In this document: positions 1 to 6,197 of the stretch, one piece after another
Layout: every line of letters begins with the position of its first letter
Position numbering within the stretch: the stretch's first letter is position 1
Assembly (NCBI GenBank): GCA_030042755.1
Contig: JASHZC010000319.1
Coordinates: forward strand, 1 to 11,046
DNA: 11,046 bases
Direction: 5' to 3'
DNA from: Vulcanimicrobiota bacterium
GTDB taxonomy: Bacteria; Eremiobacterota; Eremiobacteria; Baltobacterales; Baltobacteraceae
Notes under the pieces: generated by a model
What the model was told of the DNA's origin: nothing
The model's input: the letters and a program-made list of their open reading frames with translations, nothing else
The model's database searches: none
Made by a program: the position numbers and the translations under genes

Positions 1-627
1 GAGTGGCTGCCAGACGTTACCAGCGCTCGCCGCACCTGTTCCGCTCGCGTCGTATTCAACCGTAATCAGCGAGTTCGGGGCACCCGCATCGTCGCCGGGG
101 CCGCCCGCAGCAAGCCCGGCGATGCTCGCGTCCGTTCCGCCGACAATTGCTGCGTAGGGTGCCGTCGCGAACGTCCGATAGGCGACGAGTTGCGAACGCA
201 TGGCGAGCTGCGCTCCGCTTGCAGCGCTCGCCGTGCTCGAAATGACGAAGGCAGCGCGCGCCTCGGTTACGGCGCTATTCTCCTGGAGCATTACCGTGCA
301 GCCGGTCTGCGGGCAACTCGCTGGACTGCTCGGCGCCGGCGACGGTGTTGCAAAGCTCGTCACGACGTTGATTTCGCATCCGCTTGTGTCGCCATAGGCG
401 CACGTAGCAATCGGCGCAGGTAGGGCGAACGCGGAGGTCTGTGGATCGGCTGCAACCGCCTGTTCGATCGCAGCCTGCGCGCTATACGAGCCGGATACAA
501 TTGCGCTCCGTACGGCATCGGCGGCGCGCTCCCGCAGCGCTGCTTGCGCGAGCGCCGCCGCGCCGTGAGCGATGGTTTCTCCGAGCACGTCAAGGAGCGC
601 GAGAAGAAACAACGTTCTCAGGAGCAC
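1..627 (-). CDS. Partial protein with hydrophobic N-terminus, probably pilus-associated (C-terminus beyond window)
   Basis: This minus-strand frame is open for 209 codons from a GTG at 627 to the window edge. The GTG shares one base with the TAG stop of the prepilin gene upstream, which favours translational coupling and this start. Residues 1-28 are hydrophobic (VLLRTLFLLALLDVLGE), followed by an Ala-rich amphipathic stretch with RERAADAVRSA, as in the N-terminal helix of minor pilin or PilX-like proteins. A Pro/Ser/Ala linker lies near residues 95-103. Cysteines at about 76, 84, 105 and 110 form two spaced pairs that could make disulfides outside the membrane. There is no recognisable G|FTLIE cleavage motif, so it is not a standard prepilin. 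The pilus role is inferred from its neighbour and shape; no family is recognised with certainty. An upstream in-frame start other than GTG was not found. Confidence 0.6.
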   Translation of the reverse strand, partial: MLLRTLFLLALLDVLGETIAHGAAALAQAALRERAADAVRSAIVSGSYSAQAAIEQAVAADPQTSAFALPAPIATCAYGDTSGCEINVVTSFATPSPAPSSPASCPQTGCTVMLQENSAVTEARAAFVISSTASAASGAQLAMRSQLVAYRTFATAPYAAIVGGTDASIAGLAAGGPGDDAGAPNSLITVEYDASGTGAASAGNVWQPL

Positions 628-1088
628 TATTGCGGCGCCGATCCGACGAACGCAGCGGGAACGCGCGCGCCCGGCACCGGAGCGGGCGCAGCGATCGTTT
701 CGGTAAGCGTGGCGCTCTCGGAGCCGTCCGTCTCGCTGGTTGCGGTGAGGACGAGGGTAACCGATCCGTCGTGCCCTGTCGCGCTCGATAACGTCAGCCG
801 AGCCTGCAAGGGCGAGGCACTCGGCAACGGTATCGCCGTGCTCAGCGATGCAGGAGCGATGCTCGCGCCTTGATACTTCATGACGTCAACGGCGACGCGC
901 ATCTCGCGCGCAACCGTGGATTCGAGCGCCGTCTGGATGGGATCGGGCCCGAAGCGGTGTGATGCCGCGATCGTCGACGCGCCGATTGCACCCGCGACGA
1001 CGGCAACGATCGCAACCGCTACGATGACTTCGATGAGGCTATCGCCCCGCTCGCTCGAACGTACGCGCACGTCAGGGCGAGTGCCCAC
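627..1088 (-). CDS. Type IV prepilin-like protein (PilV/pseudopilin type)
   Basis: The 153-residue protein has a short basic leader (RSSERG) followed by the class III prepilin signature G|DSLIEV and a hydrophobic helix (IVAVAIVAVVAGAIGAS). The conserved Glu is at +5 of the mature protein. Prepilin peptidase would be expected to cut after the Gly and methylate the new N-terminus. The first mature residue is Asp rather than the usual Phe, as in some minor pilins. The C-terminal half is Ser/Thr/Ala rich, fitting an exported beta-rich pilin head. The GTG at 1088 overlaps the acyltransferase end by 17 bases. A second in-frame GTG at 1070, one base past that stop, would give a 9-residue leader and may be the real start. 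Which pilus or secretion system it serves cannot be seen here. Confidence 0.8.
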   Translation of the reverse strand: MGTRPDVRVRSSERGDSLIEVIVAVAIVAVVAGAIGASTIAASHRFGPDPIQTALESTVAREMRVAVDVMKYQGASIAPASLSTAIPLPSASPLQARLTLSSATGHDGSVTLVLTATSETDGSESATLTETIAAPAPVPGARVPAAFVGSAPQ

Positions 1089-2211
1089 GTCGCGCGGAAA
1101 GGAGACGTGGCTGTTTCAATCGCAAAAGCGGCCGTTCGAACAGATAGGTCACGATTGTAGCTTGCACGATCGTCGCGGCAAACGCCGCAATCGTATACTG
1201 CAGTTGCCATGCCGGATCGGCGTGTGCATTGCCGGAATACGGCGGTATGTGAAAGCGAAGCATTTCACGCGCAACCATCTGATGGTAGAGATACAGGTTG
1301 TACGAAATGATCGCAAAGAAGCGTAAGAGCGGATTTACCAAAAGCGGCTGCCAGGCTCGCGGCGCTGCGAGCGATCCGATCGCGATTGCCGCGAAGCTAA
1401 ACCCATAGAGCGGTCGCGTGAGGATCTGCTGTCCGACTTCCCACTGCGCTGCGTTCCGGTTATCGTACATCCCGATCAAGAGCACGCACAGGAGCGTCGT
1501 GCCGGCAAGTGCCACGAGCGGCATGGCAATCGATGGGCGCCAGGTGCGCAAGGCATGGCCGTAGCGGGTGAAGATCCACGCCGCCAGCATCCCGCATGCG
1601 AAAATGTCCAAATACCCTGGCAGATTTTCAACGAGCAACGGCATCTCGAGGTTGAAGCAACATTGTGCGGCGTGGATGCGCCACACCAGCGCGATCGCGA
1701 TCATACCCGCGGCGGTGAGGAGTGGCCGGCGCGCAAAGCACCACCACAGAAACGGAAAGACAAGATAGAATTCGACTTCGATCGCCAGCGTCCACAGCAC
1801 GCCGTTGATCGATCCATACGTTGACAGCCACCACGTGTGAATGAAGAGCAGATGCGTCACGACTTCTTGCCACGGCGAAGCGCCGAAGCGCTCCGTGGCC
1901 GCGTAGCCGATTGCATACGCAACCGCGATCGAGAGGACGTAGGACGGGACGATCTTGATGAACCGGCGCCAGGCAAAATGGCGCCACGACGGCTGGCGCT
2001 CTCCGGCGAGCCTCGCCCGCACGAACGGGTACGTGATGACGAATCCGCTTAGAAAGAAGAAGAGATGGACGCCGATGAAGCCGGTCTCGGGAATCCATTG
2101 CAACCACGGCGCCGGCGCGGGAAGCCATGAAATCTCCCAGATGTGGTACCAAAGCACGAGCAGCACGGCAATTCCGCGCATGCCGTCGAGCGCGCCAAGC
2201 CGTTCCTTCAT
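1072..2211 (-). CDS. Acyltransferase-3 family membrane protein (OafA/YrhL-like O-acyltransferase)
   Basis: The 379-residue, highly hydrophobic protein has about ten membrane segments. It opens with the family signature DGMRGIAVLLVLWYH (residues 9-23), containing the conserved Arg and His of the first helix. FFFLSGFVI follows near 51-59, the cytoplasmic RRFIKIVPSY stretch near 82-91 and GVLWTLAIEVEFYLVFP in the middle. The length fits the stand-alone class without a C-terminal SGNH domain. Family members move acetyl or other acyl groups onto extracellular sugars, lipopolysaccharide, peptidoglycan or exported small molecules; the acceptor here is unknown. It is the first gene of the leftward unit and its 3' end overlaps the prepilin gene. 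This raises the possibility that a pilin- or envelope-linked glycan is its substrate, but that is inference. The ATG at 2211 is preceded directly by AAAAGG. Confidence 0.9.
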   Translation of the reverse strand: MKERLGALDGMRGIAVLLVLWYHIWEISWLPAPAPWLQWIPETGFIGVHLFFFLSGFVITYPFVRARLAGERQPSWRHFAWRRFIKIVPSYVLSIAVAYAIGYAATERFGASPWQEVVTHLLFIHTWWLSTYGSINGVLWTLAIEVEFYLVFPFLWWCFARRPLLTAAGMIAIALVWRIHAAQCCFNLEMPLLVENLPGYLDIFACGMLAAWIFTRYGHALRTWRPSIAMPLVALAGTTLLCVLLIGMYDNRNAAQWEVGQQILTRPLYGFSFAAIAIGSLAAPRAWQPLLVNPLLRFFAIISYNLYLYHQMVAREMLRFHIPPYSGNAHADPAWQLQYTIAAFAATIVQATIVTYLFERPLLRLKQPRLLSARRGHSP

Positions 2212-2228
2212 CCTTTTGTTCTAAGGGG

Positions 2229-2258
2229 TTGACACAAAACGAGGCTTTGTATTAACAT
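2229..2258 (+). promoter_or_regulatory. Promoter for the membrane-protein/GntR unit
   Basis: A perfect -35 hexamer TTGACA (2229-2234) is followed after 18 bases by TAACAT (2253-2258), matching 4 of 6 bases of the -10 consensus. Transcription would begin about 2265, so the mRNA would be nearly leaderless relative to the ATG at 2268. TATTAA at 2250-2255 is an alternative -10 with a 15-base spacer. Confidence 0.6.
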
Positions 2259-2268
2259 GTCGATACAA
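2247..2268. promoter_or_regulatory. 22-bp dyad, candidate operator for the GntR regulator
   Basis: TTGTAT (2247-2252) and ATACAA (2263-2268) are perfect inverted half-sites. The centre of the spacer is the palindrome ACATGT (2255-2260) with the same axis, so 9 of 11 base pairs are symmetric. The dyad covers the proposed -10 and transcription start, where a repressor would block initiation. YtrA-type GntR proteins bind dyads of this general sort and usually control their own operon. Assignment to the GntR protein at 3820 is inference. Confidence 0.5.
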
Positions 2269-3041
2269 TGTTGAATGAGAACCTGCTCCTCGATCGCTGG
2301 TACATAGGAATCTTTCTCGTAGGATTCGGCCTCTGGCTGTCGTTAGGTTCGCGCCGGCTTGCAGATTTGCGTAGGTGCTTCCGTCCCGAAGAGCGCTCGC
2401 CGGATCTCGACGCAGCCGTTGCGCGCAGGCAAGCCGCAGAAGCGATACCGCTTGCCGTTTGGTACGTTCCCGGGCTGTTCAACCTCGTGCTGGGAATCGC
2501 GGTACTTGCGGGTGCGTTGCGCGGTACGGTTGGATACGCCCTCGGTACGTGCGCGTTTGCGCTCTCGCTTGGCTTCGCGTATCTACGAATGCGAAATCAC
2601 GGCGCACGGCGCGCCGCGGCGTTGGAGCCGCGTACGTGGACCTCGGTCGTGCCCGCGGTATGGTATCCGGCTGCAGCGATCATGGCCCTTACGCCGCTTG
2701 CGTTCGCCGACGTCCCGGGATATCTAATCGCCTCGGTGAGCGTTTGCTTCGCATCGGTTCTAACGGTCACGATCGCCGTTCTTTCAAACAACATGGCTGC
2801 GATCATGACCGGCGAGAATCCCGAGATCGAATTGCGCGTCGAGCACCGCCTGCGTTGCACGCGGGTGAAGACCCTCCTTGTCGCCGCGATGGGCATTTCG
2901 CTCGTTTTCGTAGCGATGAACTCTCCATACGTGCCGCCGACCGCGCTTCACGAAGCCGTATTCTGGTTCGTTCTGGCCGCGTGGTGCGCGTTCGCACTGC
3001 CACTCATTGTTGCATCCATCCGACTGCCCAAGTTTCGGTGA
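2268..3041 (+). CDS. Multi-pass membrane protein of unknown function, paralog 1
   Basis: The 257-residue protein has about seven hydrophobic segments (roughly 10-27, 62-82, 86-106, 127-147, 150-172, 201-218 and 228-252). Two basic loops stand out: residues 29-55 (RRLADLRRCFRPEER) and 107-122 (RMRNHGARRAAALEPR). A charged stretch near 181-200 holds GENPEIELRVEHRLR. No family is recognised. It is clearly homologous to the next gene in the same register (see 3045-3830), so the pair arose by tandem duplication. The ATG at 2268 sits within a few bases of the predicted transcription start and no Shine-Dalgarno precedes it. It begins an operon ending in a GntR regulator. YtrA-type regulators often control membrane transporters, but no ATPase is encoded here, so a transport role is not supported. 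Confidence 0.85.
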   Translation: MLNENLLLDRWYIGIFLVGFGLWLSLGSRRLADLRRCFRPEERSPDLDAAVARRQAAEAIPLAVWYVPGLFNLVLGIAVLAGALRGTVGYALGTCAFALSLGFAYLRMRNHGARRAAALEPRTWTSVVPAVWYPAAAIMALTPLAFADVPGYLIASVSVCFASVLTVTIAVLSNNMAAIMTGENPEIELRVEHRLRCTRVKTLLVAAMGISLVFVAMNSPYVPPTALHEAVFWFVLAAWCAFALPLIVASIRLPKFR

Positions 3042-3044
3042 CTC

Positions 3045-3830
3045 ATGGCTGACTTTGCATACTGGTACATCACGATCGTTCTGATTGCACTCGGTGCGGG
3101 CGGCCTGGTGTTTTCCCGGTACATGAGCGATTTAAAGCTCAATTTCCGATACGAACTTCGCGATCCCGCGATCGGCGAGCGCTTGCGCGCGATTCTCGAT
3201 CGGCGCCGCGTGCTGGAAGGTGTCGGAAGCCGTCCGATCCTGTTCGCCTCGATCAGCTACCTCGCTTTTGGGTTGCTCTGCGCCGCGCGCGTGGTGACGC
3301 CCGCTGTAGCCTACGCACTTGCGTGTGCCGATTCCGCAATCGTCTTGGCGCTGGTCTTCGCGCGGGTTCGCAATCGCAGCGAACGGCGAGCGGCGGCGCT
3401 AGCTCCACGACGCCAAACGAACGTGGTGCCGCCACTTGGTTATATGGGAGCATTCGTCGCTGCTGCGATCCCGTTGATGCTGATCTCCGACGTGCAGCTT
3501 CGCGTGCCTGCGATCGTCGTAGCGATCTCGTCGCTCGCGGTCTTGGCGGCAGCGTGGTGGACCGCAGGCATGGCGGCGGTCCTCGTGGGCGACGACGTCG
3601 ATCTCGAAGTCTACGTCGACGAGCGGCTGCGGCGCGTGCGTGTGTGCGCGATGCTGGCGCTTTCGTACGCGATCGGTCCGGTCTTCATTGCGGTCGTCAC
3701 GCCGGACGCGTTGAACTTGCCGATGTATCCGTACGCGATCGTTCTGTCGCTCGCACTCATTGCCGCATTTCTCGCGTGGTATAGCATCGACTATCTGCGC
3801 GGGCGAATGCCCAGAACTCATGACGTTTGA
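3045..3830 (+). CDS. Multi-pass membrane protein of unknown function, paralog 2
   Basis: This 261-residue membrane protein starts three bases after its neighbour's stop. The two align almost without gaps: WYI near the start; R(M/V)RN followed by RRAAAL and NVVP or SVVP at 107-129 in both; and (N/G)MAA at 175-178, then an acidic patch and ERLRRVRV or HRLRCTRV up to residue 200 in both. Conservation of the cytoplasm-like basic loops suggests they matter for function. The two proteins may form a heterodimer or heteromer; this is inferred from pairing alone. The last 11 bases overlap the start of the GntR gene, implying coupled translation. No catalytic motif or signal peptide with a cleavage site is visible and no known family is recognised. 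Confidence 0.85.
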   Translation: MADFAYWYITIVLIALGAGGLVFSRYMSDLKLNFRYELRDPAIGERLRAILDRRRVLEGVGSRPILFASISYLAFGLLCAARVVTPAVAYALACADSAIVLALVFARVRNRSERRAAALAPRRQTNVVPPLGYMGAFVAAAIPLMLISDVQLRVPAIVVAISSLAVLAAAWWTAGMAAVLVGDDVDLEVYVDERLRRVRVCAMLALSYAIGPVFIAVVTPDALNLPMYPYAIVLSLALIAAFLAWYSIDYLRGRMPRTHDV

Positions 3831-4209
3831 AAACGAACCGCTGATTGCCGTCGATCCGGGCATAGAAACGGCGCCGTATCAGCAGATTTTCGAGCAGATA
3901 CGCGGGGCAATCGAACGCGGGTCGCTCGCCCCGGACGCTCCCCTTCCCACGGTGCGGCAACTGGCGGGCGACCTCGGCGTTGCGCCCAATACCGTCGCAC
4001 GTGCCTATGCGGATCTTCAAGATGCGGGTTGGCTCGTCAGCGAAGGACGGCGCGGGACGCGGGTTGCCAGCAAAATCCCGGGGGCCGATCGGCGCGCCCG
4101 TTCCCATGCGTTAGCCGAAGCCGCGACCCGGTTCGTCGATTCTCTTCGTTATCGGGGCTATAGCCAGAGCGAAATCGCAGCCGAGCTCTCGCGTGTCCTC
4201 GAGAACTAG
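3820..4209 (+). CDS. GntR-family transcriptional regulator, short YtrA type
   Basis: The 129-residue protein is an N-terminal winged helix-turn-helix with only a short helical tail. YQQIFEQIRGAIERGSL (20-36), LPTVRQLAGDLGVAPNTVARAY (42-63) and the wing GWLVSEGRRGTRV (70-82) are classic GntR features. A C-terminal extension (about 90-129, with two predicted helices including YRGYSQSEIAAELSRVL) replaces the larger effector domains of FadR, HutC or MocR types. This is the architecture of the YtrA subfamily, which typically represses its own membrane-protein operon. The ATG at 3820 was chosen over one at 3760 because the upstream 20 residues do not belong to the family and lie wholly inside the preceding gene. 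The chosen start overlaps that gene by 11 bases. The likely target is the dyad at 2247-2268. Confidence 0.88.
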   Translation: MTFENEPLIAVDPGIETAPYQQIFEQIRGAIERGSLAPDAPLPTVRQLAGDLGVAPNTVARAYADLQDAGWLVSEGRRGTRVASKIPGADRRARSHALAEAATRFVDSLRYRGYSQSEIAAELSRVLEN

Positions 4210-4219
4210 GGGCGTCCGC

Positions 4220-4249
4220 TTGACAGGCCCGTGGCAGGTGTGGTTGCAT
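4220..4249 (+). promoter_or_regulatory. Promoter of the aromatic amino acid operon
   Basis: A perfect TTGACA (4220-4225) lies 18 bases before TTGCAT (4244-4249), which has an extended -10 TGG just upstream (4241-4243). Transcription would start near 4256, a few bases before the leader GTG at 4259. The same geometry (39 bases from the first T of TTGACA to the start codon) occurs at the 2229 promoter. The -10 match is only 3 of 6, so this is moderate evidence. Confidence 0.55.
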
Positions 4250-4258
4250 AGCCGCAAC

Positions 4259-4336
4259 GTGACAACGAAGAGCTTTACCTACGCGTTTTGGTACTATTTC
4301 GCCCCGCAAGGCCGGTGGAGACTCGTACACGCATAG
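4259..4336 (+). CDS. Aromatic-rich attenuator leader peptide, 25 codons
   Basis: A short GTG-started frame encodes 25 residues with the run FTYAFWYYF at residues 6-14, seven of nine being Phe, Tyr or Trp, then another Trp at 20 and a TAG at 4334-4336. It lies in the 227-base gap between the GntR gene and the DAHP synthase fusion, ahead of an intrinsic terminator. Its product is expected to be unstable. Its role would be to make the translating ribosome report the charging of tRNA-Phe, -Tyr and -Trp, as in E. coli trpL and pheL. No Shine-Dalgarno is well placed for the GTG; the promoter position suggests a leaderless transcript. In-frame GTG (4238) and TTG (4244) codons upstream are alternatives. 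Codons 20-23 overlap segment A of the RNA switch (4315-4326), placing the stop codon just where attenuation requires. Confidence 0.8.
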   Translation: MTTKSFTYAFWYYFAPQGRWRLVHA

Positions 4337-4394
4337 GAACGGAAGCGACGGCAGTCGCAGAGAACACGCGGAAAGTGCACGAACGAGTCTCCAC
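4315..4394 (+). promoter_or_regulatory. Antiterminator: segment A (4315-4326) pairing with segment B (4383-4394)
   Basis: GTGGAGACTCGT at 4315-4326 is a perfect 12-base complement of ACGAGTCTCCAC at 4383-4394. Segment B is also the left arm of the terminator, so A:B and B:C are mutually exclusive. A lies inside the end of the leader ORF. A ribosome stalled on the aromatic codons (4274-4300) should leave A free, while one reaching the stop at 4334-4336 should mask it. A small hairpin (GCGAC 4345-4349 with GTCGC 4354-4358) lies between A and B. Confidence 0.8.
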
Positions 4395-4419
4395 AGAACG
4401 TGGGGACTCGTTCTTTTCT
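4381..4419 (+). terminator. Intrinsic terminator of the attenuator (segments B and C)
   Basis: GAACGAGTCTCCAC (4381-4394) pairs with GTGGGGACTCGTTC (4400-4413) to give a 14-bp stem with one U-G wobble and a 5-base loop, followed by TTTTCT (4414-4419). It ends 17 bases before the start of the fusion gene, so it can only serve as a regulated terminator for that gene. Segment C (from 4400) nearly repeats segment A. Confidence 0.88.
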
Positions 4420-4436
4420 AAACCAGGGGAAGCAGG

Positions 4437-6197
4437 ATGACAGCGGTCTATCAGGGAGTCGACGGAGCCTACTCGCAACTCGTGCTCGGACATTTTTTAC
4501 GCGAGCGCGGCATCGAGATGCCAACGGTCGGCCTTCCCTCTTTCCGAGAGATGGCGACGGCGGTTGCGGGAGCGCGCGCCGACGTCGGGGTGATTCCCAT
4601 CGAAAACGCCATCGTCGGTACGGTTCGCGAAGGCTACGATCTGCTCGCCGAATTCGACCTCGTTCCGGTTGCCGAGATACACTGGCGAACGGATCACCGG
4701 CTGCTCGGCGTACGCGGGGCGGAATTGCGCGACGTGCGCGAGGTTCTCGGTCATCCGCTCGTGTTGGCGGAATGCGGAACCTTCTTGGCAGGGCTCGATC
4801 ACGCTCGCGCAATTCCGTGTGAGGACACGGGAGTTGCAGCTCGCGAGGTTGCCCGGGGCGGCAATCCGGCCATCGCCGCGCTCGCGTCCCCTGTTGCGGC
4901 GACGATCTACGATTTGGTCGAGTTGGCCACGCATTGCAGCGACGATCCCCGCACGTACTCGCGCTTCCTCATCGTCCGCCCTCGGCACACGTCGGCTTCA
5001 AATCCGGTGCTCGCGCTGCCCAAGGGCGAGCGGCGAAAGACGTCGCTCGTCTTTTCGGTTGAAGAACGCACCGGCTCGCTGGCAGGGGCGCTTTCTATTC
5101 TCGCCGAGCGGAAGATCAATGGCGACAAGCTCGAGTCCAAGCCGTATCTCGGCCATGGAACCGAGCGCGTCTTTTACGTCGATTTCGACGGCGACGTCGA
5201 CGACGCGAACGTTTCCGACGCCATCGTCGCTTTGAAAACCGAGTGCAAAACGCTGCGCGTGCTCGGCAGCTACGACGCGCATATCGGCGATCCGATCGGT
5301 CGCAACGACGATCCGCCAAAAGCGCTGGTCGAACTCGTCCGCGAGATCGCGCATCCAACGCCGCCTCCGGCAGATACGCCGTTCCCGCGCGTTTCGCGTG
5401 CGGCTAAAGGGACGGGCACAACGCTCGAGATCGGCGGCGTGCGCGTCGGCGACGGTGAGTTCACGATCGTCGCGGGGCCGTGTTCCGTCGAGTCGCGCGA
5501 GCAAATCATCGCGACTGCCCACGCGGTCAAAGCGCGTGGGGCGCTGATGCTTCGTGGCGGCGCGTTCAAACCGCGCACGAGTCCGTACGCTTTTCAGGGG
5601 CTGGGATGGGAAGGCGTTGCGCTCCTCGCCGAAGCGAGCCGCGCGTCGGGTCTGCCGACGGTCAGCGAAGTGATGACCATCGATCAAGTGGAACGCATGG
5701 CCTCACAAATCGACGTGCTGCAAATCGGTGCACGGAACATGCAGAACTTCGACTTGCTCAAAGCTGTCGGACGCTGCGGCCGGCCCGTGTTGCTCAAGCG
5801 CGGTCTCTCGGCCACGATCGACGAGTTGCTCGCTGCCGCCGAATACATTCTCTCCGAAGGGAATCCCAACGTGATTCTCTGCGAGCGCGGCATTCGAACC
5901 TACGAGCAAGCCACGCGCAACACACTCGATCTTTCGGCCGTGCCGGTGCTGCGCGAGCGATCGCACCTACCGGTATTCGTCGACCCAAGCCATGGCGTCG
6001 GCGTACGCCGCTGGGTACGGCCGCTCTGCCGCGCGGCCAAGGCGGTCGGCGCGCACGGTCTGCTGATCGAGGTGCATCCGAATCCGCCCGAAGCCAAGAG
6101 CGACAAGGATCAAGCGCTGACATTCGACGACTTCGGTGCGATCGTGCGCGATCTCGAGCGCATCGATACGTGGTCGCACGCTCAGGTAACCGTATGA
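4437..6197 (+). CDS. Prephenate dehydratase/ACT - DAHP synthase (type I-beta) fusion protein
   Basis: The 586-residue protein has three parts. Residues 1-180 are a prephenate dehydratase-like region ([21 protein letters not shown], a GHP...EC motif at 105-113, and YSRFLIV). Residues 200-280 are an ACT domain with LESKP, close to the Phe-binding ESRP motif. After a Pro-rich linker, residues 326-580 form a type I-beta 3-deoxy-7-phosphoheptulonate synthase, which joins phosphoenolpyruvate and erythrose 4-phosphate at the start of the shikimate pathway. The synthase keeps [30 protein letters not shown] and DPSHG. Its predicted metal ligands Cys349, His519, Glu545 and Asp556 have the same spacing as in the Thermotoga enzyme. 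In the dehydratase region the usual Ser of SHP is Gly, the Gln of QC is Glu and TRF is SRF. It may therefore be weak or inactive and act as a Phe sensor. AGGGGA (4425-4430) is a good ribosome-binding site. Confidence 0.9.
   Translation: MTAVYQGVDGAYSQLVLGHFLRERGIEMPTVGLPSFREMATAVAGARADVGVIPIENAIVGTVREGYDLLAEFDLVPVAEIHWRTDHRLLGVRGAELRDVREVLGHPLVLAECGTFLAGLDHARAIPCEDTGVAAREVARGGNPAIAALASPVAATIYDLVELATHCSDDPRTYSRFLIVRPRHTSASNPVLALPKGERRKTSLVFSVEERTGSLAGALSILAERKINGDKLESKPYLGHGTERVFYVDFDGDVDDANVSDAIVALKTECKTLRVLGSYDAHIGDPIGRNDDPPKALVELVREIAHPTPPPADTPFPRVSRAAKGTGTTLEIGGVRVGDGEFTIVAGPCSVESREQIIATAHAVKARGALMLRGGAFKPRTSPYAFQGLGWEGVALLAEASRASGLPTVSEVMTIDQVERMASQIDVLQIGARNMQNFDLLKAVGRCGRPVLLKRGLSATIDELLAAAEYILSEGNPNVILCERGIRTYEQATRNTLDLSAVPVLRERSHLPVFVDPSHGVGVRRWVRPLCRAAKAVGAHGLLIEVHPNPPEAKSDKDQALTFDDFGAIVRDLERIDTWSHAQVTV

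Noticed and set aside
360..593. Minus-strand 77-codon Arg-rich frame
   Set aside because: It is out of frame with the 209-codon pilus-like frame in the same place, which has a better N-terminal pattern and coupling to the prepilin gene.
2212..2246. Promoter for the leftward acyltransferase unit
   Set aside because: One must exist nearby, but no pair of hexamers on the minus strand with proper spacing stood out.
3760..3819. Upstream ATG giving a 149-residue GntR protein
   Set aside because: The extra 20 residues do not match the family and lie wholly within the preceding gene. The ATG at 3820 gives the normal YtrA-type length.
4300..4419. T-box riboswitch upstream of the fusion gene
   Set aside because: The GGTGG near 4314 is reminiscent, but the conserved AGGGTGGNACCGCG antiterminator core and a stem I with specifier loop are missing. 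The aromatic leader ORF explains the structure better.
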